The translations under genes and the position numbers were made by a program. Positions 33,901-44,797 of a stretch of DNA of 64,000 nucleotides are shown here, piece by piece. Position 1 is the stretch's first letter, and every line of letters starts with the position of its first letter. Under the pieces are notes generated by a model, which did not search any database, was not told the DNA's origin, and was given only the letters and a program-made list of their open reading frames with translations. The DNA is from Lepidodermella squamata (taxonomy: Eukaryota > Gastrotricha), in NCBI GenBank assembly GCA_047495785.1, contig JBLDXI010000001.1:3596001-3660000 (forward strand), read 5' to 3'.

Positions 33901-36900
33901 GTTAGATGAATTTGCTGAAACTAACAGTCTTCCGTTGCTTATCATGCCCACTCTTGCCGCTGAGTAGCCAGCGCCGATTGTGATAAAATGCGTCTCAGAG
34001 TAACCGTCCACCTTTGCGTACAATGCCAAGGTCCAAGAGTTGCGGACCTGTGGAGAGGGCCAGCCATTCCAACCATTCCAGTTTGAGTGTCTTTGTGTGC
34101 TCTGACAGCTGAATCCATGAGTTCTAATGGTATAAGGCCCCGGGTCATGCCAAAAAGTGCAAGCCTGTGACATGTAGTAATTGGTCGCAACGGTACCAGA
34201 GTGATCTCGGAGCTTTAAAACACATAGCGCAAAATATTGGCTTCTTCAGCAACATTATTTGCAACTAAAAATTACCCAACTCATTTCGTCTTGAACAATG
34301 GCAAAGACAGGGTTCGGAGCTAAAAATAAAGTATAATAAAGTTTGACGAGTTTGAAGATTATTTTGTTTACTAATGGTTTTCTTGGGGCAGGCCGAAACT
34401 TGCTGAATTTCTCGCGGTGTCAAGGCACCACTGAAGATTTGAAAGCAAGCAATGTCTGCGCCTGAGTATTCTGAAGCCGGCAATCCTCCGATTCGGAATG
34501 GTCCTGAAGTCGGCAACTGGCAGCCGAGTGGCAGTTTTCGAGAGAAAAGAATCTCCCCATCGTGGTAAAGGGTCATTTTGGACAGCCCCATGTCATGAAT
34601 AAGAGCGACCGGGCGTATCCGTGAACCTACAGCGGCAACAACACGTCGGTAAGGAGCATTGAAAGTGACAGAATAAGATGGCTGATTCTTGCAGGCAAAG
34701 CTGACGACCAATCCAGCGTTTGCTGTTTTCAGAGTGAAAACAGGGTTAGCAGTATTTGAAGGGTCCATCCAGGCCACCAAAGTTTCAGGTCCCGGTAATC
34801 CCCAACGAGCCAGCCAGAACGTCATTGTCATGCCATTCTTGAAGTCAAGCTGACCCCCGGAGTTCGCATGGGTCACCCATGTAGTAGAGCCGGAGGTGAA
34901 ACCGTAGGCTGACCTCGGCACGTTAAGAGGACCAGTAACTGTACTAATTCCAGACCCGACAACGCCGTTAATACCCTGTCCCAAGAAGTCATTAGCTCCC
35001 GTTACGTCATCAAACGTCCATAAAAACTGAGGAGTAGGACCTGGATGCAATTAAAATCAAATGCATGGGCAGTTGATAGTTGATGCTTACTTGTCCACGG
35101 GCATCTTTTAGCATCGTCCATTTCTTGACGACTTAGTGATCGCTGATACATCTGCACACAGGCCATTCGACCTACAAAATACGCCCCATCGTTGATTATA
35201 TAGCGACCCAAATAAAGCGGCGTCATTGTGTCCGAGTCGCCTTGAATGCCGAGGTACCATATTCCGACCAAATTGTTGTTAGCGTAAAAGTAGAAGTGGC
35301 CTGAAATTCAAAAACAGCCACTTATGGTTGTAATTATTGCAAAATAACTTCGCAAACCTGTTGACTGGTCCCATGTCATCCCAACAAAAGTCCACTTGTT
35401 AGAATCAATAGCGTGAATGATCGTGTAATGATAACTATCTCTGAAATTTGTATGCATAATGCCATCTCCGGATTTCCAGAGTATAAAGCCGCAGCAAGGA
35501 CCACCCCAATATCTCGGGAAATGAATCAAAGGCTCGTGAACATTATCCCGATAAGGATATACCCAAAGGAACACCGAGACTGTTCTAGGGCCGGCATACA
35601 ACCAGTTTGGATTCCATTTGCTGTTAGGAATGACAACGCCCCCATTGTTATTCATTTCGAGCGCGCCCATTGGTTGGCCGTAAATTCCAGTGGTGAATAC
35701 AGCTCCCTTCATTATCGTACCATCATTTCCATTGCCAGAGATATCGTTAGCATACGTGTTATGATCTAAAAGCCACAAGCCCACCGGATCCAATGCTGTA
35801 ATTGCAATGTCATTTCTAGGACACTTATTTCATTCAAAAATTACATGACAGCATCCGAGCTGGTCGCATGGAAACATCAGTCAGCGTTTTAGATTCACCA
35901 AGATCCACGCTGACGTAACTCTGCGCGTTTGCATTAGGGGGCACGGTGACGCAGGATGAAAGCAGACCTGCTCCGTCGATCTCACTTTCATCAGTCAGCT
36001 TACCCGTGGCGATTCCCATATCAGACCACAATGGATTAGCACTGGCGACAGCAGTTTTCCCACTTGCATGGTCTTTTGCGTAGTATTTGTAAGGAATCTC
36101 CTTGCAGCCAAGAATTTCGTAACGCGCGCAAACATAGCCACCTTGCGTTTGTCGGATCATCATTCTGACCTTGCGAGCTAGAATCGGCTTGTCAAAAAGA
36201 AGGGTCCGTAGCTGGTCGAGCGAACCGCCTGGCATCGCATCGAAAATACGCCTTCGATTGCGATCTTCGTAGATGTTGAAGCCTGATGGACATTCAGATG
36301 ATGCGCAGTAGAAGATGGACATTTTCGCAGGAATGTAGGTCCCCCAACCACGGCATGTTTGAAGAATCGCAGCGGTTGCCTTTCAATGAAGCATTCACAA
36401 GAATTTAAGAGTTGAGGCGACGTTGAACAAACTTACGACGTAATCTTTACCGAAATCGATCTCCATCCAAGCATCGCCCAAGTTATTTCTCGTCCCTTGA
36501 ACTGTATGCCACGAGGCGAATGGGTTGTTTAAGTTAATGTTCCATGGGGTGGTCCTTGCATCCCAATAACCATATGAGCTGTAACGTTCGTTCGGGAAAT
36601 CGTATTCTTGCATTCCCAGGGAGTCTATGAAAAGGAAAGAAATAAGCAATAACAAAGAAATCTTGCTTCCATACCTCTGCAAAGTGCTGAACAGCCATGG
36701 ACTTCAAACTGCGCACAGTAAGGATTGGTACCCCATGACTGAGGATATATTCTCACTCCCTTCGCCATAACAGGTCCATTGACCAGCGTCAGGTAGTAAG
36801 GCGTGGCAGAATCCGCTGTCGATTTGTGGCCTTGGAACAGGTACGTATTGCCATCTGCGCCTTTGTAGTAGTTATCATTCAGCCACGTGCTGCCATCACC

Positions 36901-37781
36901 GCTAGTCATTAGGTAGTACGTATAAGGAACCCTTGACAGATAACCTCGGACAGTGAAGCCATGGATCCAGTAGATCTTGTCGAAGACGACTTGCCACCAC
37001 GTGTTAGTATTAGGATTATTTACGCACCAGCCGTAAGGGTGATACAATCGGCCGGACCAGGGTCGGTTCGTTTCAGCATTCCAAGAACTAGCTGTTATTT
37101 GACTGTTCATCACACGATAAGGGCCGTTGAACTGAACTTCAGACCCAAGAGGTGGATCTCTAGGTGCTGCTGATACACCAAGAGGCTGAGGATTCTCGCA
37201 AGCTGAAACAATTAATCCCTTTTAAAAGTACTCCCAAATCAAAATCCCATTTCTTACGCCTCGAGATTGTCCCGTTGAGAGCGATCAGCCATCGAGGTAC
37301 AGACTCAGTCAACTGCTTGATAGGTGCTTGTTGCTGATAAATAAATTCGGGGATAAATTCGTTGGGTACCTAAGATGGATCTCTCATACCGTAAGCCAAG
37401 TGTAGTTGGCTATATCGAACGAAATGTCATTCGCAGTTCCAGCAATTGGCTTCAAGATCGAGCTGGTCCCAATCGCAGCTGAGTAGTGAGTACACTGCTT
37501 CGTCGCTCGGTTGTAGTAAGCCGAGTAACATCCAACTGTCTGGTTAGGGCAAGTCGAGGCACAAAAGTTTTCGTTAGCAGCTGTGAACCTGTAATCAAAG
37601 CAGAATTTAGGAATTTTCGGTTAGCCCTCGAAACAAACTTTGCCAATTCGTAGGATGTTATATTATCCCCACTAACAGCTACATCTGGCTTTTTCTGGTC
37701 GAATCTCAGGAAGTGAGCTCCTGCGCTCACCTGACTGGGCGCTAAGACCAATACAAAAAGGTAAACTTGCATAGTCGTCAT
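30913..37781 (-). CDS. Secreted 1,924-aa PAN/discoidin/LamG adhesion-type protein
   Basis: 21 exons (5'>3'): 37781-37639, 37588-37390, 37333-37258, 37202-36675, 36624-36437, 36379-35845, 35795-35358, 35300-35091, 35040-34382, 34320-34276, 34212-33926, 33874-33540, 33487-33383, 33327-33125, 33073-32935, 32875-32682, 32619-32410, 32356-31924, 31871-31607, 31549-31284, 31229-30913. They total 5,775 nt with all phases matching; the 32876-32934 intron could instead end at 32906. A signal peptide (MQVYLFVLVLAPSQVSA) leads into a Cys-rich PAN/apple-like region (about 40-110). Discoidin (F5/8 type C) domains lie at about 141-315, 320-465, 1215-1363 and 1364-1510 (VRIYPQSWG, IHVHPQSWNG, WVTSYYVAM). 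Three LamG/concanavalin-like domains lie at about 557-772, 773-992 and 1008-1214. The end is a fucolectin-like discoidin (TEVRVGNN, GRYVI). No membrane segment. Carbohydrate or matrix binding is inferred. Confidence 0.88.
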
Positions 37782-38434
37782 CTCACATATTCGCAATCTG
37801 GTAGGATATGAGAGATTCGAAAACAGACTCTCGCCTCGCAGGTCATTAATTTTTAACGCGGCCAAGTGCGCAAAAAAGCGCGCGTGATGATGAAACAATC
37901 AAAAGAGCTCATCGAGGCGGCGGTTGATCGGATTTATCTGGTATGGTTTCGCATTGAAGGCTGCCGGTTGCTCATAGTTATACGCTTAAAATATTTATGC
38001 ACCGTTACATCTTTAAGAATAGATCCTAAGGAAACAATTGTTTGTTATGCAATTCATACACAGTGACGAAATCGATGGCGCACTGTTTCGTCTTGGATTA
38101 AAGTAATTTTGCTTTAAAAAAACAAAAGCATGCATCGCGATTTTTCGACGAAACCTAAAAGCCTTATGTTTTATCGATTGCCTCGAACGCAGGGTCGTAA
38201 CATTGAACACCTATAGCCAAGTTTTCGATATAGGAATTTGACCTGCAATTTCGTAGATCAATTGCAACCGTTCGAAGTTTTCTAGTTCCAGTTGTAAGAA
38301 GACATGAGTCGAATACCAGACTAAAATAGGTATGGCCAAATCTTCAGGTCTGCGCACAAACTCGTATGAAAAAATGTGTATGTGATTTGTAATAAGTTTT
38401 TTGCCGGGGTCGTATGTGTTGGCGAAAAGAAATC
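37782..38434. other. 5' flank of the adhesion gene
   Basis: No gene seen. Presumed promoter region of the minus-strand adhesion gene. Confidence 0.4.
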
Positions 38435-38925
38435 GCATACAGACCCGTTCACAAACTGATTTCTTTTCTCCCTGTATGTGATTTTTTTCTGGCCGAAGAG
38501 GCCGCTGAAAAAAATGACCAACTTCGATGGGGCTCGAACCCCGTCCGCCCGTTGAACAGGCCAGTATGATAGCAACTGCACTATGTTGCCATCATATTTA
38601 TCTGTCGCTATAAAAAGGCTAATTATTGGTTGCTAATATCTATAAAAGCTATCCGCGTTTTCTGGGTCAAGTGCGGGCATGAATCATTAACCTTCGACTT
38701 GTTTGTTTACGCTTTCATCAATGCATTTTTTGCCTTAAAGCCTAATTCATAGGTCACACATTAAGCTTGACGGCTTAGCCATGTCGATATAATTATCGAT
38801 GTGTGCGAAGTCGTTCAAGGGTTCGATTCAACGTGCCGCCATCCCTTTTTTCAGTGGCCTCTTCGGCCAGAAAAAAATCACATACAAGGAGAAAAGAAAT
38901 CAGTTTGTGAACGGGGGCTGTATGC
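38435..38925. repeat. Inverted repeat pair enclosing a tRNA-like sequence
   Basis: Arms 38435-38513 and 38846-38925 are reverse complements. The core of about 75 bp, including GGCCTCTTCGGCCAG, has two mismatches. The 332-bp loop contains a degraded tRNA-like sequence, and an intact initiator tRNA gene lies 117 bp to the right. No transposase. It could be a foldback element or two opposed copies of one short repeat. Confidence 0.8.
38516..38590 (-). pseudogene. tRNA-like sequence, probably a pseudogene
   Basis: On the minus strand a D-arm-like segment (TAGTGCAGTTGCTATCA) and a good T arm (GGGGTTCGAGCCCC) are spaced as in a tRNA. However, the anticodon arm is too short for a standard loop and the acceptor ends do not pair (only CAAC with GTTG). 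A nominal reading gives anticodon TCA, but selenocysteine tRNA has a different architecture, so I do not call it that. It may be a decayed tRNA or a tRNA-derived SINE head. Confidence 0.4.
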
Positions 38926-39042
38926 TTTTTGCTGTATGTGTATGTGTTTGCTCGCATACGCATGAGAAAAAAAAAGAAACGAGTTTGTGGGAAGGCCTTT
39001 CGGACCCCGAAACAGATTCGATATTTCCAAAAATCAATGGCA

Positions 39043-39114
39043 AGCAGAGTGGCGCAGTGGAAGCGCGCTGGGCCCATAACCCAGAGGTCTGTAGATCGAA
39101 ACTACGCTCTGCTA
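39043..39114 (+). tRNA. Initiator tRNA-Met (CAT), copy 2
   Basis: Identical over 72 bp to the copy at 30427-30498. A T-rich terminator (CTTTTTAT) begins at 39124. The flanks do not match those of copy 1 beyond the first two bases after the gene. Confidence 0.97.
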
Positions 39115-41674
39115 AAGCTAATGCTTTTTATTTCTTTTTTTTATTTCTTTTTTCGATTAATCTGAGATTCGAGGTCAAAGGAGATTCGATTGCCCGTTGA
39201 TCAGAAAAATAATTAATGCACCCTTCTTTATCGCTCAGGTAATCGATTGTATGCGCATGATTTTTACCAAGTTATGTTTCCATCATATTTAAAATTTTCT
39301 CACTTCTCCAATTTTTTCTGAACTGGTGCCGCGCTATTGAATGTCCTCATTTGGAGCTGAGCTGAAAATTGTGTCCGCGATTCATCGGCTGCAATGACGC
39401 CTCATTGTTATTATTGTATCTAATTTATTGTTGTTATTGTAACTCATTGTCACAAAGCAATAAAAGCGGCGTTTAGCCGGGCGTAAAACGCGCTCTTTTT
39501 CCCGTCTTCCGAGCGGGTGCTTGTATGAAAATAAAATTCAACGACATAATAGCAGTCGAAGTATCATCATCATCGCATAATAACTCGAGTAAAATAAATT
39601 TTCATTGGCCCGGCGACTCATCGCCGTGCCAATTGAGCTGAATAATGGCGGTGAACAATGATCGAGTCGCCGAATCGAATTAGCCGCCAGCGTGAGCTCA
39701 TTGCGCCGCGTAATTGCGCTGTTGACAAACACACTTTTCAACAATAACAGGAGGAGTAGCAATGCATACTCTCAATGTATAAAACAGAGATAATGCGATG
39801 TATATGCAGCTTAATCGCCGGCGCTTAACTCGATTTTTGTTCAGACCAATTGCCAATTGACAGCATCATCGACAGGAATAAAAGACTTTCGAGAGATACT
39901 TACATAAGTATATACTCAATTTTATTACCAGTTGAAAGTGTGCGCAACATTATTATAACTTCGCGCAAAAAATGCGCCGGTTTTAGGTCACTTTACGCGC
40001 ACCTTTGGTGAAATTATTACTGCAACTGGGACTATGCACAGAACATAAGAATATATGAACTACCTGTGCCCCAGATTTACGCCTCGTTCCTAAATACTTA
40101 CGTGAAATAAGAAGAGACACTTGCGCTACGACATTTGCGCAAAATATTTTGTTTTTCATTTTTTCTTATGCCTATTCTAAACAAATTTCTATTAATTTAT
40201 ACAAATTAATTTCACATTTTTATGCCATTGGTTCCAGCTTAAGCGAAAAGCCACAGTTATGGTCTCGGAATATTTCCCGAAAAAAATGGGTTTTTTTTAA
40301 TAAAAGCCCAGGACTTACGCTTTCCCACCCAAACTTTGCCAAAATTTTACCTATCAATACCTCTCAAAATCTGAAATTCTGAAATCGATTTTGCCTGGCT
40401 GTCTAAGCGATCCATTCGCAAGACCAAGGACCAACTGTCGGTTCACAAAAGTGTGTAATGTAACCTTGTGCGCGCTTATTTTAGGTCACCGCGCGCGCAC
40501 TTCCGCGGCACAGCAATTAAGGCGGGCGTGCGGGCGTGACTGGGCTCGCTTGACGCTGTTGGCACGTGCCCGCCACATCCGAGCACCGGTATCGTTTTTT
40601 TCGCCCGCTTCTGGTAACCGCACTGTATTGTTTCTCGTTATATTCACCTACTAAACATATTGTTATTAGTATAACAACAAGAAGGAGGCAAATAATGAGT
40701 GTGTTCAGGTATAGCCAAGTATACTATATTAGACATGCGACGATTGCCATGTTGACAAGATGATTGTCGTCGAGGGCCGGCCGCGGCAATGCGATATCAA
40801 TGACATGTTTTGCCTGATAGTGATGTCCTGCTGCTTTTTATTATTATATAACAATAAAAGGCGTATTTTTCGACAATAATCGAGCAATTGCGATTGAGCG
40901 GTGTTTGCCGAGCACCTGTCAAATGGCGTGCCGGCGCATCTGCCAGCGCAACAAAGCGCGACGCCGAGTGGTCGGGGTGCTTGAAATAGCTACCTGCCTC
41001 GCGCAAGAGGGTGACATGATCGAGAGCTATCGCGGCGTAATTGCGCGCTGCTCGTAATTGAGCGCAAAACTGCCACCGTTCTGCCTGCAGCCGCGCCGAT
41101 GTGCACCCCGTTACATGTACAGCGCGCATCTTAACGTCAAAAATCATCATCATCAGGCTCATCAGCAGTAGCCCTTGTTCTCTCTTTATCGCAGCTATTG
41201 GCTGCCTTGTTCCAAGGCCGCGTCGAATGGCGCAACTCCTTTATCAACTCGGTTACCTCAAAAATAACAACAAGAAAATATATTATTATTTTATTGTAAT
41301 CACCCTGTTCGCATATACCCTATGTTCATTAAGCCATTTTTCTTTCGTTTTTCCACAATTTTCGAAACCTTGGCTAGTTATTGCGCTTTTAGTGCGAGTT
41401 TAATAGAATTTTATTACCATGACCTATTTATTAATAAGCTCCGCCCCTTTCCTCCATTCAACTTGAAACCTATTGGGAAACGCTGCCAACTCAAACATAG
41501 ATAAGCAAAAAAATTTGAGAATTGAAGAAATGAAGAATTTTGAAGCTTCCAAGCCATTTTACTTAGATTCCTGCCTTTAAATTTTGTGGGGAAAATTAAT
41601 TTAAATATATTCCTCTTTTTTTAGCAATATTGATTTGATTTATTAAAACCGATTCTGAATTGTGAAACGGAGAA
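39115..41674. other. Upstream region of the SoxB gene
   Basis: 2.6 kb without a convincing gene. Patches of higher GC with repeated GCGCG and ATTGCGC-type words occur at about 39650-39730, 39960-40010, 40470-40620 and 40880-41110. They are candidate cis-regulatory modules of the developmental gene downstream; this is inference. Confidence 0.35.
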
Positions 41675-42908
41675 ATGACAAGTAGCAACTTGGCCTGTAG
41701 CGCCGATTTTGCGGCCGCTCTCGCCGCCGTCGGTTGCAGCCTGGCGCAACCGGTCCCAGCATCAGCACCCGGGCACCACCAGCGTTCGGGGCTTAGCCAT
41801 CTCGCGGCGTTGAATAACCACGTCAACACCTCCCACCCTACACCGGCTCAACTGTTCAGTCTCGGTCATCACCACCAGCATGACCTGGCCCACGAATTGG
41901 CGGCCGGGCAGCATTTGGCGTGGTACCACCCGGCCCAGGCACAGGCGCACTTCCTCGACGGGCATCATAACGCGCATAAAGCGGCTCTTGCGTTTCATCA
42001 ACAGCAGCAACAACAACAGCCTCAACAGCCTCATGTTAAACGGCCCATGAACGGTAAAAAAATTTCGAAAAATTCCAGTTTTTCATCATTTTCTCAAGGA
42101 ATTTCGGGTAAATTTCGAAATTATTTCGAGAGGTGGAAAATTTAAAAAATGCGACAAAATGCGAGCCGTAAAATTTTGGAAAACTAAATTTTTCAATTTT
42201 TCAAACTTAATATCTTTTGATTTAAAATTCAATTTCAAAAGAGCAAAATATTCTAAAATGTTTCATAATTCTTCGATTTTTTTTCCAGCTTTCATGGTGT
42301 GGTCACGTGGCCAGCGGCGCAAGTTGGCAACGGAGAATCCTAAAATGCACAACAGTGAAATATCGAAACGCCTCGGCCACGAGTGGAAGCTGCTGAACGA
42401 GGACGCGAAACGGCCTTACATCGACGAGGCGAAACGCCTGAGGTCTCTTCACCTGCGCCAACATCCCGATTACAAGTACCGACCGCGGCGCCGAAGCGCC
42501 AACGCTGGGACCTCGGTCGGGTTCTCCCGAAGTGGGTTCCAACTGCCACCTCTGGGCGCCCTCACCCATCACGCACCCACCGGGTCAGACCTCGCCCTGG
42601 CGACGATGCTGATGAATGGCGGGCAGAGTCTTCTAGCGGCAAAACATCAGTTACCTCTATTACTAGCCGCGGGTTCCAGCTACGGAACCCGGGTCGGCGA
42701 GTCTACGTCATCGTCGCCAGCTAAAACGTCCCAATCGCCGAATTCAAGCAACGGCGGTCAGATGATGGCTGATTTTATGTACCAGCAATTACTAGCCGGT
42801 ACCAAGAGCACGAACCCTAGTGGTACTAATTCGGGTACCAACGCTGGGGACGATGATGATGACGACTTGACAAGTGAGGGCACGATTGATGTCGATGTCG
42901 ACGAGTGA
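41675..42908 (+). CDS. SoxB-group HMG-box transcription factor
   Basis: Exon 1 is 41675-42053 and exon 2 is 42289-42908, joined in phase 1, giving 332 aa. The N-terminus is His/Ala/Gln-rich with a seven-Gln run. The HMG box runs from about 121 to 198: [18 protein letters not shown] (bar = intron), then [15 protein letters not shown] and [20 protein letters not shown]. The RPMNAFMVW core and the PDYKYRPRR end are diagnostic of Sox. The residues [11 protein letters not shown] and the WSRGQRRK stretch place it in group B. The tail is Ser/Asn-rich and ends in an acidic run ([10 protein letters not shown]). SoxB proteins bind AACAAT-type sites and act in neural and early embryonic fate. B1 versus B2 is not resolved. 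The intron splits the HMG box, which is uncommon for SoxB. Confidence 0.93.
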
Positions 42909-43617
42909 AAACCATATGCATTTCTGTTGTATTTTTTTTCGGCCCTAGAAAAATTGACTGGTATCGTGTTTTGCTCATGGCGGCGCTAATAATGTGGCGA
43001 TGAAAATAATTTATTTATAAATAATTGCAGTAATATATTCTGATATTTATTATAACAAATTTATTGTCATTATACGTTGTGCTGAAAATGCATCGCATGT
43101 CTTCCGTTTCTTTCGAGATTGAACGAAATAAAATCGAAACCAAGAATGAAAATTCCTTTTATATTTAAACAACAGGGTTCCAAGATTTTCGCAGGTTGCA
43201 GGGTGATCGGGATATGAGGCATCAATTTGCATAGCGAACTAATTCATTAACTTACTCAACAGAATAAAAACTGGAATTTTATCGGCAGAATTATTGAAAA
43301 TCAATCACATTCGATTATCGGAAATCGATTATCGGAAATCGATCATTTGATCGATCGATCATGTGTTGGTAAAGATTCAGAATTTCGTTGTATAGCAGCT
43401 GAAATTTAGCAATTCCGACAATACTGTAAAACAACTAAAATTGCCGCATTCACGTTATTGCAGGAAAGGCGGAAAAAGCCGCTATTTCTTTGATCATAAT
43501 TAATGTGCAAAGAGGTAGAAAGCTGGAATATTTACATAAATTATCTTGAATCCAACTTGAATTTATTTGAAAATGAATAATAAAAAATAAAAAATAAAAA
43601 TAAAAAAAGTGTAGCTT
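42909..43617. other. SoxB 3' region
   Basis: AT-rich 3' UTR and spacer with AATAAA-type signals (for example near 43126). At about 43313-43370 there is a short tandem array of CGATTATCGGAAAT-like units followed by overlapping GATCGATC words. No gene. Confidence 0.45.
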
Positions 43618-43689
43618 TAGCAGAGCGTAGTTTCGATCTACAGACCTCTGGGTTATGGGCCCAGCGCGCTTCCACTGCGCCACTCTGCT
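43618..43689 (-). tRNA. Initiator tRNA-Met (CAT), copy 3
   Basis: Minus strand, identical over 72 bp to copies 1 and 2. A T7 terminator lies just downstream on the minus strand (plus-strand A run at 43602-43608). Confidence 0.97.
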
Positions 43690-44797
43690 TTGCTGATAGC
43701 GATTGTTTTCTTAAAAAGCTATAAACTTTTCGCCATAGCCCAGCTGATCAGCTACGTTTTATTTGACATTAAACACCTGCTGACTGTTCAAATGTTGCGT
43801 CTTCCCACGTATAGTGCTTCTCCTTCACTGCACTTTCAGTTCGTCGGTTCATGTCATCGCGAAATGATGGTGAGCTACTGTGAAAGAAATCGATGCTCAT
43901 CTTCTATATCACATGGATTAATATCATAAATAAGCATCAAGCGATCAGTTGTCTCGTGTGTAATTATATATACGAGACACGTGTAGTAACACGTCGCCGC
44001 CCGAAGCAGTATAAAACAAGAACGCCACTTGCCCCGGCCAGCACTTGCTTTTATTGCATTACAAACAGCAGTGAGGCGGTTGCGGGTGTCAAATATCCGC
44101 CATGCACAAGCTCTAGTCATATCGCGTGGCTGGCGTGGCAGCTGAGAGCCGAGATTGTGGCACGGCCAAGCGAGTTTGGCTCCTAATAAAAGTGAGACAA
44201 GCACACAGCCACAACACTATACCACGACTGCTCCGCCGCCTATTCGAAATCTGAGTAAATAATAGAGAAATTTCCCTCTCTGTAACTGTATGCCTTTAAT
44301 AACGACGTATTCTTTTACTATTTTCGTACGGAACATTATCGCCTACAATAAGCTTTACTTTACAGCCGCATTAAAGAATTACGAGAAAATTTTCTTATTA
44401 AGGTGGATTTTTCGCATTTTTAGATTAATTATTGCGCATTTAACCTCCTCGCCAAGAATTTGGGTCATCGTAATTTACGTAATCTAGGTCAAATAATTTC
44501 CATATGAAAATTATCTTTTATTCCCTTTTAGTAAAAATAATTTCCTTCAGGTGAAAAACTTTCTATAAAATTACAAATTTTATTGATTTTAGACGCTAAA
44601 GCTTCAGTGCAAATATTTTCTGAGTGATTAATCACACAATCTCGCACTCTATAATTTCTTTATTTCATCACAATCGAGAAACCCCATGAGGTTATCACCC
44701 TCACGTAATTCGATTGTGTGCGAAATTCATATAGTACTAAAACTCACACCGACGCTTCATTTTAGATAGTTGTTTCTTATAATTCTGAGAATTCGCA
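43690..44797. other. Spacer upstream of SPTLC2
   Basis: No gene seen. Presumed promoter and 5' leader of the serine palmitoyltransferase gene. Confidence 0.4.

Noticed and set aside
37589-37731. GTGAGC donor after the signal peptide of the adhesion gene
   Set aside because: Phase does not match the next exon; extending exon 1 to 37639 gives a matching phase and a 50-nt intron.
38516-38590. Selenocysteine tRNA (anticodon TCA)
   Set aside because: The nominal TCA depends on forcing a seven-base loop; the long acceptor and variable arms of tRNA-Sec are absent and the acceptor ends do not pair.
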